Shown here piece by piece: positions 56,098 to 64,000 of a stretch of 64,000 bases of DNA; position 1 is the first letter of the stretch; the number at the start of each line of letters is the position of its first letter. Both the position numbers and the translations under genes were made by a program. The DNA is from Roseomonas sp. E05 (GTDB lineage: Bacteria > Pseudomonadota > Alphaproteobacteria > Acetobacterales > Acetobacteraceae): NCBI RefSeq assembly GCF_030063475.1, contig NZ_JASIRT010000002.1, positions 326,036 to 390,035 of the forward strand. Direction: 5' to 3'. The notes beneath the pieces are model-generated. The model made no database searches. It saw nothing but the letters and a program-made list of their open reading frames with translations, and had not been told where the DNA came from.

Positions 56098-57632
56098 GCG
56101 GCAGCGCGGGGGGTGCGCGGCGCGGCCCCGGCACGCTCTGGTCGCTGCTCGGACTGGGGCTGCTGGCGGCTGCGCTGTGGCTGCTTTACTGGGTCAGCGA
56201 GGACAGCCTGCTGCTCGGCGGCGGCCCGGTGCATGGCGGCGTGCGGGTCGCGGCCACGCTGCTGACGGCGCTGCTGGTGGTGCTCTCCGGCGGGCGGGCG
56301 GTGCTCGGCTTCGGGCTCTCGGCCGGGCTGGGTGTGGAGCCGACCGGCCTGCAGCGGGCCATCGCCTATGGGCTGCTGACCTTCATCGCCTCGGCGGTGG
56401 TGCTGGCCTCCTTCGGCTTCGACATCAGTGCCGTGCTCACCACTTCGGCCATCCTGACCGCCGCCGTCGGGCTGGCGTTGCAGCCGACCCTGGGCAGCCT
56501 GATCTCCGGCGTGGCGCTGCATATGGATCGGGTGCTGCATGTCGGCGACGCCATCATGCTGGACGGGCAGCGGGTGGAGATCATCCGGCTGGACTGGCGC
56601 ACCGCCGTGGGGCGGCGGAAGGACGGCATGCTGGTCGTGGTGCCGAATGCGCGCATCAGCAACGAGATGCTGATGATCAACACGGCCGGCGAGCCCTCCC
56701 GGCGCGACACCTTCTTCCCGGCCCCTGCCGCCGTGCCGCCGCAACGTGTCACCGACCTCGTCACCGCCCTGCTGGTGGACTTTCCGCAGATCGACGTCTC
56801 CCACCCCGTGATGGTGATGGTCTCGGCCTATGAGCCGGAGCACGCCGTCACCCGCTATCTGGCGCGCTACTGGGTGCGCAATGTCTGGGACATGCCGGAG
56901 GTGGAAAGCGAGGTGCTGCGCCGCGTCTGGTACGCCTTCCAGCGGGAGGGCATCCCCTGGCCGGTGTCCCGGCTCTATGCGGAGGAGCAGCGCGCGGTCG
57001 GCATGGCCGCGCTGCTGCCCGGCGGGCAGCGGCTGGCGGAGATGGTCGCGGCGCTGCTGCCCGGTCTCGGCCACCCTGAGGCCGCGCGACGGCTGGCGGG
57101 GGAGGGCGAGCTGCTGCTCTACGCGCCGGACGAGCGCCTGGTCCTGCCGGCCCGCTGCGCCGGGCATGCGCTGCTGGTCGTCGCGGGCTGGGCGCAGGAG
57201 GAGCTGGCGGGCAGCGGCGTGCTGGCCGATGCCGCGCCGCCGCCGCTGCTGCGCATCCAGCGGCTGGGCCGCGCGGCCGCCCTGCGGCAGGTGGCTGACA
57301 CGTTGGCCCGCCATATCGGCCCCTATGCCGAGCACGCGGTGCGCCGCGCGGCGGCCGAGGCGCCGGGACTGGACGAACTCTGCCGCGTCCTGGCGCGCGA
57401 GATCGAGGACCCGCACCGCCGCGCGCGCTTCCTGGCCGAGCTGGAGCAGCCGGAGGAGCCGGAGCTCGGGCCAGGATGCGTGATGGGCACGCAGCAGGAT
57501 GCGACCGCGCGCTGGGTCTCCGACCCGCCGGCGCGGGCGGCCGAGGAGGTGGCTCTGCTCGCCGTCAGGCCCGAGCTGGCGGTCCTGCTGCGCGACCGCC
57601 CCTTCCCGCGCGCCGCGGCAGCCGCGGACTGA
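56094..57632 (+). CDS. MscS-family mechanosensitive ion channel with large C-terminal domain
   Basis: A 512-residue membrane protein. Four hydrophobic helices lie at about residues 15-32, 47-66, 84-104 and 108-128, the last being the pore helix (SAILTAAVGLALQPTLGSLI). The MscS beta domain follows (about 140-200, HVGDAIMLDGQRVEIIRLDW, VVVPNARISNEMLM). The C-terminal 220 residues (about 290-512) hold a region loosely like a degenerate cyclic-nucleotide-binding domain (GEGELLLYAPDERLVLP), then an unassigned helical part. Coupled by ATGA to the heme-binding HAMP protein, which suggests they act together. Confidence 0.85.
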   Translation: MSGSAGGARRGPGTLWSLLGLGLLAAALWLLYWVSEDSLLLGGGPVHGGVRVAATLLTALLVVLSGGRAVLGFGLSAGLGVEPTGLQRAIAYGLLTFIASAVVLASFGFDISAVLTTSAILTAAVGLALQPTLGSLISGVALHMDRVLHVGDAIMLDGQRVEIIRLDWRTAVGRRKDGMLVVVPNARISNEMLMINTAGEPSRRDTFFPAPAAVPPQRVTDLVTALLVDFPQIDVSHPVMVMVSAYEPEHAVTRYLARYWVRNVWDMPEVESEVLRRVWYAFQREGIPWPVSRLYAEEQRAVGMAALLPGGQRLAEMVAALLPGLGHPEAARRLAGEGELLLYAPDERLVLPARCAGHALLVVAGWAQEELAGSGVLADAAPPPLLRIQRLGRAAALRQVADTLARHIGPYAEHAVRRAAAEAPGLDELCRVLAREIEDPHRRARFLAELEQPEEPELGPGCVMGTQQDATARWVSDPPARAAEEVALLAVRPELAVLLRDRPFPRAAAAAD

Positions 57633-57665
57633 GCCGCGGCGCCGGAATCCTGGCGGGAGGCTGCC

Positions 57666-57785
57666 ATGTGGCGAGGGCGCGCATCGGGCGTAGCCCTCGG
57701 CGCCCTGCTGTTGCTATCCTGCCAAGCCAAAACTCTTGTCGAGGAAACTAGGTGTCATGACGGTGCGCGGGTGGCAGCCCGGTAG
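57666..57785 (+). CDS. Candidate 39-residue lipoprotein overlapping the aroF start
   Basis: GGGAGG lies five bases before an ATG that opens a 39-codon frame. The N terminus [20 protein letters not shown] looks like a lipoprotein signal with lipobox LLSC, giving a mature peptide of about 20 residues. It ends 29 bases inside aroF in another frame. Codon choice is less GC-rich than neighbouring genes, so it could equally be chance or a decayed remnant. Confidence 0.25.
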   Translation: MWRGRASGVALGALLLLSCQAKTLVEETRCHDGARVAAR

Positions 57786-59136
57786 CTGGCGGGAAATGCC
57801 GATCCGGCAGGTGCCGGACTATCCGGACCAGGCCAGGCTCAAGGCGATGGAATCCCGGCTCGCGAGCTTTCCCCCGCTGGTGTTTGCCGGCGAAGCGCGG
57901 CGGCTGCAGCAGAACCTTGCGCGCGCCGGGCAGGGGCAGGCTTTCGTGCTCCAGGGCGGCGACTGCGCCGAGAGCTTCGCCGATTTCCGCGCCAATCCGA
58001 TCCGCGACACCTTCCGCGTGCTGCTGCAGATGGCTGTCGTGCTGACCTTCGGCGGCTCGCTGCCGGTGGTGAAGCTCGGCCGCATGGCCGGCCAGTTCGC
58101 CAAGCCGCGCTCCTCGGACACCGAGACGCAGGAGGGCGTGACGCTGCCCTCCTATCGTGGCGACATCATCAACGGTCCCGAGTTCACCGCCGAGGCGCGC
58201 ATTCCCGACCCCGGCCGGATGGAATTCGCCTACATGCAGTCGGCCGGCACGCTGAACCTGCTGCGCGCCTTCGCCACCGGCGGCTATGCCGACCTGCACG
58301 AGGTGCACCGCTGGAACCTCGGCTTCGTCGCCCGCTCGCCGCTGGCCGACCGCTACCGCGACCTGGCGGCACGGATCGACGAGACGCTGCGCTTCATGGC
58401 GGCCTGCGGCATGTCCGAGGCGCCGCAGGTGCGCGAGACCGACTTCTACACCAGTCACGAGGCGCTGCTGCTGCCCTATGAGCAGGCGCTGACCCGCGTG
58501 GATTCCACCACCGGCGACTGGTACGCCTGTTCGGCGCACTTCCTCTGGATCGGCGACCGCACGCGGCAGCCGGAGGGCGCGCATGTCGAGTTCCTGCGCG
58601 GGGTGAAGAACCCGATCGGGCTGAAGGTCGGCCCGAGCAGCGACCCGGACGAGCTGGTCCGCCTCACCGAGATCCTGAATCCCGGCAACGTCCCGGGCCG
58701 GCTGACGCTGATCAGCCGCATGGGCGCGCAGAAGGTGATGGAGAAGCTGCCGCCGCTGCTGCGCGCGGTGAAGCGGGCCGGGCGCGAGGTGGTCTGGATC
58801 TGCGACCCGATGCACGGCAACACCCACACCGCCGGCGGCTACAAGACCCGCTCCTTCGACGCCATCCTGGCCGAGCTGCGCGGCTTCTTCGACTGCCACG
58901 AGGCCGAGGGCACCTGGGCCGGCGGCGTGCATGTCGAGATGACGGGCTCCGAGGTGACGGAGTGCGTCGGCGGCGCCCACCGCCTGACCGAGGCCGACCT
59001 CTCCGCCAACTACGCCACCTTCTGCGACCCCCGGCTGAACGCCGAGCAGGCGCTGGAGCTGGCCTTCCTGGTGGCCGAGGAGCTGAAGGCCCGCCGGCCG
59101 GACGGTGTCTCCGTGCCCCTGGTGGCGGCACAATGA
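57757..59136 (+). CDS. aroF: Class II 3-deoxy-D-arabino-heptulosonate-7-phosphate synthase
   Basis: First committed enzyme of the shikimate pathway, joining PEP and erythrose 4-phosphate. The 459-residue plant-like (type II) enzyme shows [12 protein letters not shown] with the metal Cys, [45 protein letters not shown] and [11 protein letters not shown], all standard. I start at the ATG of 57757 (AGGTGTC before it); a TTG seven codons earlier is less likely. It overlaps the next gene by four bases. The convergent tyrA belongs to the same pathway. Confidence 0.96.
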   Translation: MTVRGWQPGSWREMPIRQVPDYPDQARLKAMESRLASFPPLVFAGEARRLQQNLARAGQGQAFVLQGGDCAESFADFRANPIRDTFRVLLQMAVVLTFGGSLPVVKLGRMAGQFAKPRSSDTETQEGVTLPSYRGDIINGPEFTAEARIPDPGRMEFAYMQSAGTLNLLRAFATGGYADLHEVHRWNLGFVARSPLADRYRDLAARIDETLRFMAACGMSEAPQVRETDFYTSHEALLLPYEQALTRVDSTTGDWYACSAHFLWIGDRTRQPEGAHVEFLRGVKNPIGLKVGPSSDPDELVRLTEILNPGNVPGRLTLISRMGAQKVMEKLPPLLRAVKRAGREVVWICDPMHGNTHTAGGYKTRSFDAILAELRGFFDCHEAEGTWAGGVHVEMTGSEVTECVGGAHRLTEADLSANYATFCDPRLNAEQALELAFLVAEELKARRPDGVSVPLVAAQ

Positions 59137-60299
59137 GCCAGGCGGAATGCGGTGCCGGCGTGGATGACGCCGGCATCGCGCGGCTGACCGATGCCTATTT
59201 CAACCGCACCCGCGAGATCGTCAGCCGTTACGGGGACGCGCAGGTCACCTACGCGGTGTTCATGCGCCGGCCCGTGGTCTCGGCGCCACGGCTGGTCATC
59301 GAGTGGCTGGAACGGGTGGCTGCCGAGCGCGGCACGCGCTTCGGGATCGAGCTGATGCACCGCGAGGGCGAGTGGATCGGCGCCGGTGACCCGATCCTCT
59401 ATCTCACCGGCTCGATGCAGCAGCTTGTCAACCTGGAGACGATCTATCTCCAGAAGCTCGGGCCGGCCTGCGTTGCGGCGCACAACGCCTACCAGATGTG
59501 CGTGGAGCTGCCGGAGGCCGCCTTCCTTGCCATGGAGGCCCGGCACTGCGCCGGCGCCGAGATGGAGGAGATGATGGCCTATGCCGCCTCGGTCGGCAGC
59601 GCCGCTGCCAAGCGGGAGGGAGCGAAGGGCTTCGTCGGCAACGCCACCGATGCCACGGCGCACTGGTTCGGCAACCGCTACGGCTTCGGCACCATGCCGC
59701 ATGCCCTGATCGGCTATGCCCGCAGCACCGTCCGCGCCGCCGAGATGTTCCACGAGACCTATCCGGACGAGCCGCTGACCGTCCTGGTGGACTATTTCGG
59801 CCGCGAGGTCACCGACAGCCTCGCCGTCTGCCAGCGCTTCCCGGAGCTGGCGGCGGAGGGGCGGCTCTCGGTGCGGCTGGACACGCATGGCGGCCGCTTC
59901 CTGGAGGGGCTGGACCCGGCGGCCTCCTATGCCGCGCTGGAGCGGCACGCGCCGGGCGCCATCCGCCGCTACCGCTCCGAGACGGAGCTGCGTCACCTGG
60001 TTGGCACCGGCGTCTCCGCCGCCGCCATCTGGCGGATGCGCGAGGCGCTGGACGAGGCCGGCTTCCCGAAGGTGCGGATCATCGCCTCCTCCGGCTTCGG
60101 CGTCTCCAAGTGCCGGGTCATGCGCGAGGCCCGCGCGCCGATCGACGTGGTCGGCACCGGCAGCTTCATCCCGGACAGCTGGAGCGAGACCTACGCCACC
60201 GCCGACATCGTCGCTTATGACGGCGTGGCGCGGGTGAAGGTCGGCCGCGAGTTCCTGCTGCACAAGAACGGTGCCCGCAAGAAGGTCAGCGCTGCCTGA
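59133..60299 (+). CDS. pncB: Nicotinate phosphoribosyltransferase-like protein
   Basis: A 388-residue member of the nicotinate/quinolinate phosphoribosyltransferase fold. [19 protein letters not shown] opens the barrel family. [36 protein letters not shown] and [18 protein letters not shown] contain substrate-site residues, and [13 protein letters not shown] with [12 protein letters not shown] bind the phosphate. It would form nicotinate mononucleotide in NAD salvage. It overlaps aroF by four bases, an odd pairing of NAD salvage with the shikimate entry step. Family fairly confident; whether nicotinate is the substrate is inferred. Confidence 0.82.
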   Translation: MSQAECGAGVDDAGIARLTDAYFNRTREIVSRYGDAQVTYAVFMRRPVVSAPRLVIEWLERVAAERGTRFGIELMHREGEWIGAGDPILYLTGSMQQLVNLETIYLQKLGPACVAAHNAYQMCVELPEAAFLAMEARHCAGAEMEEMMAYAASVGSAAAKREGAKGFVGNATDATAHWFGNRYGFGTMPHALIGYARSTVRAAEMFHETYPDEPLTVLVDYFGREVTDSLAVCQRFPELAAEGRLSVRLDTHGGRFLEGLDPAASYAALERHAPGAIRRYRSETELRHLVGTGVSAAAIWRMREALDEAGFPKVRIIASSGFGVSKCRVMREARAPIDVVGTGSFIPDSWSETYATADIVAYDGVARVKVGREFLLHKNGARKKVSAA

Positions 60300-60306
60300 G
60301 GCATCG

Positions 60307-60331
60307 GGCCGGGGCCGCCGTTGCCCCGGCC
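60307..60331. terminator. Hairpin between convergent pncB-like gene and tyrA
   Basis: GGCCGGGGC (60307-60315) and GCCCCGGCC (60323-60331) form a perfect 9-bp stem in the 41-base gap between two convergent stop codons. No T-run on either strand; probably a hairpin-type bidirectional terminator. Confidence 0.45.
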
Positions 60332-60340
60332 GGTCGCCGC

Positions 60341-61078
60341 TCAGGCCGCCAGCGCGGGGCGGGAGGGCCGCAGCACCGCTTCCGCCTCGGCCAGCAGGCG
60401 CGCCTTCACCTCCGCCACGAAGGGGTTGTCCTCCGTGATGGTGCGGAACAGCGCCTCGGAATCCTGTGACACCATGGCCACCGCCCGCATCAGCTGATCG
60501 AAGCTGCTGGTGGTATGGGGCAGGGCCGGCACCTCCAGCGCCGAGACAATCCGCCCGAGCAGATGCGTCAGCCCCTGCACCCAGGCCATCTGCCGGTCAT
60601 GCTCCTCCGGCGACATCCGCACCACCTCCAGTCCGAGGCGCCGCAGCATCCGCGCCGCCAGCCGCGCCCGCGCGCTCGGGCGTGCTCCGGTTGGCGGGCA
60701 GAGCGCCAGCCGCAGGCCGGCGATGCCGTCGCGCCCGCTCTGCGGGCCGAAGAGCGGATGGGTGCCGAGAAGCTCCACATGGGCCGGCAGGGCGCCGCGC
60801 AGCACCGCCAGCGGGTGCATCTTCAGCGAACAGACCTCCACCACCAGCGCGCCGGGCCGCAGGTGCGGCGCGATGGCCTGCGCCACCTCGGCCAGCCGCG
60901 CGACCGGCACGGCCAGCACCACCACGGGCTGGCTGGCGGCCTCGGCGAGCGTCGCGTCGCAGGGCAGCGCCGGGTCGTGGCCATGGACGGTGAAGAGCCG
61001 CTCCAGATGCGGCCGGCAGAAGCCGCCGAAGGCACCCAGGCCGATCAGGCCCAGCGAAGGTCGGGAAGAGGGGGACAT
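60341..61078 (-). CDS. tyrA: Prephenate/arogenate dehydrogenase (tyrosine biosynthesis)
   Basis: A 245-residue NAD(P)-dependent enzyme. LGLIGLGAFGGFCRPHLERL is the nucleotide-binding start, VVEVCSLKMHPL follows, and LLGTHPLFGPQSGRDG holds the substrate-binding His-Pro segment typical of TyrA proteins. The late HDRQMAWVQGLTHLLGR is in the dimerisation part. Shorter than E. coli-type enzymes and lacking chorismate mutase and ACT domains, as in arogenate-type TyrA. GAGG six bases before the ATG at 61078 fixes the start. Its leader carries a putative tyrosine attenuator (see 61131-61270). Confidence 0.88.
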   Translation of the reverse strand: MSPSSRPSLGLIGLGAFGGFCRPHLERLFTVHGHDPALPCDATLAEAASQPVVVLAVPVARLAEVAQAIAPHLRPGALVVEVCSLKMHPLAVLRGALPAHVELLGTHPLFGPQSGRDGIAGLRLALCPPTGARPSARARLAARMLRRLGLEVVRMSPEEHDRQMAWVQGLTHLLGRIVSALEVPALPHTTSSFDQLMRAVAMVSQDSEALFRTITEDNPFVAEVKARLLAEAEAVLRPSRPALAA

Positions 61079-61130
61079 GGGCATCCTCAGGCTTGGCTGC
61101 CGCCGGGAGAAGGCCTGTCCACACATGGAA

Positions 61131-61150
61131 ATGCCGCCCGGGGGCGGCAT
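61131..61150 (-). terminator. Putative attenuator terminator hairpin in the tyrA leader
   Basis: ATGCCGCCC and GGGCGGCAT pair perfectly (9 bp) around two bases, followed in the minus transcript by TTCC. It lies 53 bases before tyrA and 35 after the leader-peptide stop. Its 5' arm contains GCCGC, able to pair alternatively with GCGGC at 61177-61181, a possible antiterminator. Confidence 0.55.
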
Positions 61151-61184
61151 GGGGTCATTCAGGCATGGACGACCGCGCCGCTCG

Positions 61185-61235
61185 TTATGCCGAGCGACGG
61201 TAATAGGAGCGCAGGAAGGGCGCGGCCGGGATCAT
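61185..61235 (-). CDS. Putative tyrA leader peptide with tandem Tyr codons
   Basis: A 16-codon frame reading M-I-P-A-A-P-F-L-R-S-Y-Y-R-R-S-A and stop, with Tyr codons TAT-TAC at positions 11-12 and one Phe. Its 3' end forms the first arm of a 6-bp hairpin (61179-61196). The promoter at 61241-61270 would start transcription at or beside its AUG, so translation would be leaderless, as described for the Sinorhizobium trp leader. It shows no Shine-Dalgarno, which fits. The coding claim is inferred from position and layout. Confidence 0.5.
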   Translation of the reverse strand: MIPAAPFLRSYYRRSA

Positions 61236-61240
61236 GCCCG

Positions 61241-61270
61241 CATTAACCGCGCCGCCGCCCGCCGCGTCAA
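61241..61270 (-). promoter_or_regulatory. Putative sigma-70 promoter of the tyrA leader
   Basis: Minus strand: TTGACG (61265-61270), an 18-base spacer, then TTAATG (61241-61246). The -35 overlaps the stop codon of the upstream M20 gene. Five bases separate the -10 from the A of the leader-peptide ATG at 61235. Confidence 0.55.
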
Positions 61271-62679
61271 GCCTGCGTCGCATACCGCCAGGGCGCGAAC
61301 TCCGCGGCGCTGCTTTCCCCGATACGGGAGAGCAGCAGTGGCCAGGCGCGCAGCCCTTCCTCCAGCGAGGAGAGGCGGAAGAACTCGTTGGGCGCGTGCA
61401 CGTCCTCATCCGGCATGGCGAAGCCGAACATCAGCGTGTCGATGCCCAGCATCTCCCGGAAGATGCCGGTGATCGGCAGGGTGCCGCCGATGCGGGCGCG
61501 CACGGGGTCGCGGCCCTGGATCTCGCGCACCACCGCCTCGGCGGCGATCAGCAGCGGATGCCCCTCGGGCAGGGTGGAGGCGGGCGCATTGCCGCCCGGC
61601 GGCGAGAAGGCCAGCTCCACGCCCTCCGGGCAGTGGCGCCGCAGGTGCTCGACGATGCGCTCCCGCGCGCGGTCCGGGTCCTGGCCGGGCACCAGGCGCG
61701 CGGTGATCTTGGCCTGCGCCTCCGCGGGGATGACGGTCTTGCTGCCGGCCCCGGTATAGCCGCCCCAGAGGCCGTTCACGTCGATGGTCGGGCGCAGGGT
61801 GATGCGCTCGCGGACGGTATAGGCCGGGTCGCCATGCGGCAGGGCGCCGGTATTGGCGTAGAAGGCGGCTTCGTCGCCGGCGAGCGCCGCGGCGTCGGCG
61901 CGGTCGCGCGCGGTGAGCGGCGCGGCGTCGCTGTCGAAATCCGCGACCTGGATGCGCCCCTGCGCGTCATGCAGCGTGGTGACGAGGCGCGCCAGCTCGT
62001 GCAGGGCGTTGCGCACGGCGCCGCCGTAACGGCCGGAATGCATGTCCTTCCGCGCGCTGCGCAGCGTCACCTCCAGCTTGCACAACCCGCGCGCCCCGGT
62101 GTTCAGCGTGGGAAGCGAGGTGCTGGCGCGGCCTCCGTCGGCGGAGAGCATGGCGTCCGCCCGCAGCAGCTCGCGGTGCGTCTCGATGATGCGGCGGATG
62201 CTCGGGCTGCCGGTCTCCTCCTCGCCCTCCAGGAAGAGCTTGACGTTGACCGGGCATTTGCCCTCCGCCGCGAGGAAGGCGCCGATGGTCTCCACGGCGA
62301 TCAGCGTCGAGCCCTTCACGTCCGAGGCGCCGCGGGCATAGAGGCGGCCGTCGCGGATGGCGGGCTCGAAGGGCGGCGACACCCAGCGGTCCAGCGGGTC
62401 GGGCGGCTGCACGTCGTAATGGCCATAGATGACGATGGTGGGCTGGCCGGGCGCGCCGAGCCATTCGCCATAGACCGCCGGCTGGCCGCCGCCATCGAGC
62501 AGCTGCACCTTCTGCAGCCCGAGTTCGCGCAGCCGCGCCGTCAGGAAGTCCCGCGTCGCCGCCATGCCCTCGGCATAGGCGGGATCGGTGCTGACGCTCG
62601 GCAGGCGCAGCAGCGCCATCAATCTCTCCAGCACCTCGTCCTGGCGGGCGAGAAGGTGATCGGCGACGGCAACGCTCAT
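61267..62679 (-). CDS. M20 family dipeptidase
   Basis: A 470-residue di-zinc peptidase with IYGHYDVQPPDP (metal His, Asp), ARGASDVKGS (bridging Asp) and FLEGEEETGSPS (catalytic Glu pair). The dimerisation domain shows MHSGRYGGAV, and the late TIDVNGLWGGYTGAGSKT closely parallels the paralogue at 1110-2501. It is cytoplasmic with no signal peptide. The ATG at 62679 has GGGAG nine bases upstream; an upstream extension is unsupported. tyrA follows on the same strand but has its own promoter candidate overlapping this stop codon. Substrate unknown, probably dipeptides. Confidence 0.92.
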   Translation of the reverse strand: MSVAVADHLLARQDEVLERLMALLRLPSVSTDPAYAEGMAATRDFLTARLRELGLQKVQLLDGGGQPAVYGEWLGAPGQPTIVIYGHYDVQPPDPLDRWVSPPFEPAIRDGRLYARGASDVKGSTLIAVETIGAFLAAEGKCPVNVKLFLEGEEETGSPSIRRIIETHRELLRADAMLSADGGRASTSLPTLNTGARGLCKLEVTLRSARKDMHSGRYGGAVRNALHELARLVTTLHDAQGRIQVADFDSDAAPLTARDRADAAALAGDEAAFYANTGALPHGDPAYTVRERITLRPTIDVNGLWGGYTGAGSKTVIPAEAQAKITARLVPGQDPDRARERIVEHLRRHCPEGVELAFSPPGGNAPASTLPEGHPLLIAAEAVVREIQGRDPVRARIGGTLPITGIFREMLGIDTLMFGFAMPDEDVHAPNEFFRLSSLEEGLRAWPLLLSRIGESSAAEFAPWRYATQA

Positions 62680-62819
62680 GCTGCGGGACTCCCGGTGTAA
62701 GGCCCCGAGTGTGGAACGGCCGCGCGCTGCCATCCAGCCCAGGCGGCGCCCCTTCCGGTTTGACACCCTTCGGTCGGCGCGGGCTTGACGCGGGCCGCCG
62801 CCATGCGAGGCTCCGCGCT

Positions 62820-63812
62820 ATGCGCATTCACGTTCAGAACCCGGCCGACGAGGTCCTCTTTCCCATCACGCCCGAGCAGTGGGCCAATGCCGTGGCGCGG
62901 GCGCCCGACATGGCCGGTCTGCGCGTCAGCTTCGCCAGCGACGACGCCGGATATGCCGAGGCGATCCGCGAGGCGGAGGTGCTGGTCACCTGGACCCGCG
63001 TCGTGCACGAGCGCTTCCCCAAGGGGGCGCTGCCCGGCGCCGCGCCGAAGCTGCGGATGATCTTCTGCACCTCGGCCGGCCTGGACCGCCTGGCGCCCTT
63101 CGACTGGCTGCCGGATGATGTGCTGCTGTTGAACAACCGCGGCACGCATGCGGCCAAGGCCGGCGAATACGGCATCATGGCGCTGCTGATGCTGGCCAAC
63201 AACATTCCCTTCTTCGCCGAGCGGCAGCGCGAGGGGCAGTGGCAGCCGCGCTTCGCCTCGGTGCTGGCGGGGCGGACGGTTTGCGTCGTCGGGCTGGGCT
63301 CGCTCGGTGGCGCGGTGGCGGAACGCGCGAAGCAGTTCGGCATGCGCGTCATCGGCGTGCGCAACAGCGCCAGGCCGCATGACGCCTGCGAGCGCGTGGT
63401 GGCGCAGGATGCGATCGACAGCGTGCTGCCGGAAGCCGAGTTCCTCGTGCTCGCCTGCCCACTGACGCCGCAGACGCAGGGCCTGCTCGACCGCCGCCGG
63501 ATGGAGCTGCTGCCGCGCGGCGCCAGGCTGGTCAATATCGGCCGTGGCGCGCTGTGGGATCAGGAGGCGCTGTGCGACCTTCTGGACGCCGGCCATCTGA
63601 ACGGCGCGGTGACCGATGTGGCGGTGCCTGAGCCGCTGCCGCCCGAGCACCGGGCCTGGCGGACGCCGGGCCTCTTCATCACGCCGCATATGTCCTCGGA
63701 CGATCCTGGCACCTATAACGACCGCAGCCTCGACATCCTGTTCGAGAACCTCCGCGCGCTGCGTGCCGGGCGGCCTTGCCCGAACCGCGTCGAGCCCGCC
63801 CGCGGCTACTAG
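62820..63812 (+). CDS. D-isomer-specific 2-hydroxyacid dehydrogenase
   Basis: A 330-residue NAD(P)-dependent oxidoreductase. The Rossmann motif is TVCVVGLGSLGGAVAERA near residue 155, and the catalytic Arg is in NIGRGALWDQEAL. The Glu lies in VPEPLPPEH and the His in TPHMSSDDP, matching the family triad. NNRGTHAAKAGEYGIMALL precedes the NAD domain as in glyoxylate/hydroxypyruvate reductase-like members. Substrate uncertain. It is divergent from the M20 gene and its stop codon forms the first base triplet of a palindromic repeat. Confidence 0.91.
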   Translation: MRIHVQNPADEVLFPITPEQWANAVARAPDMAGLRVSFASDDAGYAEAIREAEVLVTWTRVVHERFPKGALPGAAPKLRMIFCTSAGLDRLAPFDWLPDDVLLLNNRGTHAAKAGEYGIMALLMLANNIPFFAERQREGQWQPRFASVLAGRTVCVVGLGSLGGAVAERAKQFGMRVIGVRNSARPHDACERVVAQDAIDSVLPEAEFLVLACPLTPQTQGLLDRRRMELLPRGARLVNIGRGALWDQEALCDLLDAGHLNGAVTDVAVPEPLPPEHRAWRTPGLFITPHMSSDDPGTYNDRSLDILFENLRALRAGRPCPNRVEPARGY

Positions 63813-63880
63813 AGCAGCAGATCCCGTTCCGAAGGCATCATCGGAACGGGTGAAGATGCTCGTCAAAACAAAATGCTCTA
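63810..63880. repeat. Palindromic intergenic repeat, copy 2 (inverted relative to copy 1)
   Basis: Ends TAGAGCA (63810-63816) and TGCTCTA (63874-63880). The inner stem CCCGTTCCGA and TCGGAACGGG (63823-63850) is a perfect 10 bp. Relative to copy 1 it carries GCA after the left end and an extra AT-rich segment with a second TGCTC before the right end. It abuts the IS end. Confidence 0.8.
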
Positions 63881-64000
63881 AGCGGTGGTGACGATTTCAG
63901 CGGAGTAGGATGGCGATTGAGGCGAGCAGAACGAAGCCGCGGAAGTTGGCGAGGAGCTTGTCGTAGCGGGTTGCGACGCGACGGAACTGCTTGAGGTTGT
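63881..64000 (-). mobile_element. End of an IS5-family insertion sequence (continues past the window)
   Basis: The transposase C terminus starts 19 bases from the palindromic repeat, so the element's terminal inverted repeat should lie in 63874-63896. The exact end and target duplication cannot be set with only one end visible. It may have inserted into or beside the repeat. Confidence 0.6.
63897..64000 (-). CDS. IS5-family transposase, C-terminal fragment (truncated by window edge)
   Basis: The last 34 codons of a DDE transposase are visible. NLKQFRRVATRYDKLLANF, then a hydrophobic GFVLLASIAILLR end, is the conserved C terminus of IS5-type transposases, where the Tyr-Arg-Lys region follows the catalytic Glu. 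The rest lies beyond the window, so it is unknown whether the gene is intact or needs a frameshift. It is the only transposase seen in this window. Confidence 0.8.
   Translation of the reverse strand, partial: NLKQFRRVATRYDKLLANFRGFVLLASIAILLR

Overview
The window is one contiguous piece of a very GC-rich alphaproteobacterial chromosome. It is most likely from the Acetobacteraceae (Roseomonas-like), judged from overall composition, alphaproteobacterial gene orders and protein features: a pdhA-pdhB-pdhC-lpdA-lipA-ratA series, an E1-beta carrying its own lipoyl domain, a one-cysteine DksA, and rpmF-plsX-fabH. No tRNA, rRNA, CRISPR array or prophage is visible. The only mobile DNA is the end of an IS5-type element at the right edge.

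Left part (1-25.2 kb): a truncated chemoreceptor gene and an M20 peptidase precede a long minus-strand unit. That unit makes the pyruvate dehydrogenase complex, its lipoyl cofactor and associated proteins, and ends with a threonine aldolase. An MFS permease follows. Next is a divergent histidine-utilisation cluster (hutC-hutU-hutH-hutI against hutF-GNAT), with a palindrome between hutC and hutF. A minus-strand peptide-scavenging unit comes next (M19 dipeptidase, C39-like peptidase, orphan substrate-binding protein), then a serine hydrolase.

Middle (25.3-38.4 kb): msrA, a SulP anion transporter, a solitary GntR/UTRA regulator with a palindromic operator candidate, rpmF-plsX-fabH, dksA, an isolated and somewhat divergent EF-G gene, several small membrane or secreted proteins, comM and a histone-deacetylase-like amidohydrolase.

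Right part (38.5-64 kb): a seven-gene operon couples a complete peptide-type ABC transporter to three metallohydrolases (ArgE/DapE-type M20, HyuC-type M20, MlrC-type M81) and ends in a clear intrinsic terminator. Then come a hybrid HWE histidine kinase, a signal-less penicillin-acylase-type hydrolase, an IclR regulator divergent from a D-aminoacylase, and a heme-binding sensor protein translationally coupled to an MscS channel. The aromatic genes follow: class II DAHP synthase plus a nicotinate phosphoribosyltransferase-like gene, and convergently tyrA. The window closes with a second M20 dipeptidase, a D-2-hydroxyacid dehydrogenase, a palindromic repeat and the IS remnant.

Most notable observation: the leader of tyrA looks like a ribosome-mediated attenuator. 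A TTGACG-18-TTAATG promoter would start transcription at or next to the AUG of a 16-codon peptide with tandem Tyr codons. Three stackable hairpin segments follow, the last a 9-bp stem just upstream of tyrA. Other recurring structure includes a dispersed terminator module at four places and an inverted pair of palindromic repeats (35.0 and 63.8 kb). All calls are from reading the sequence; no database search was possible.
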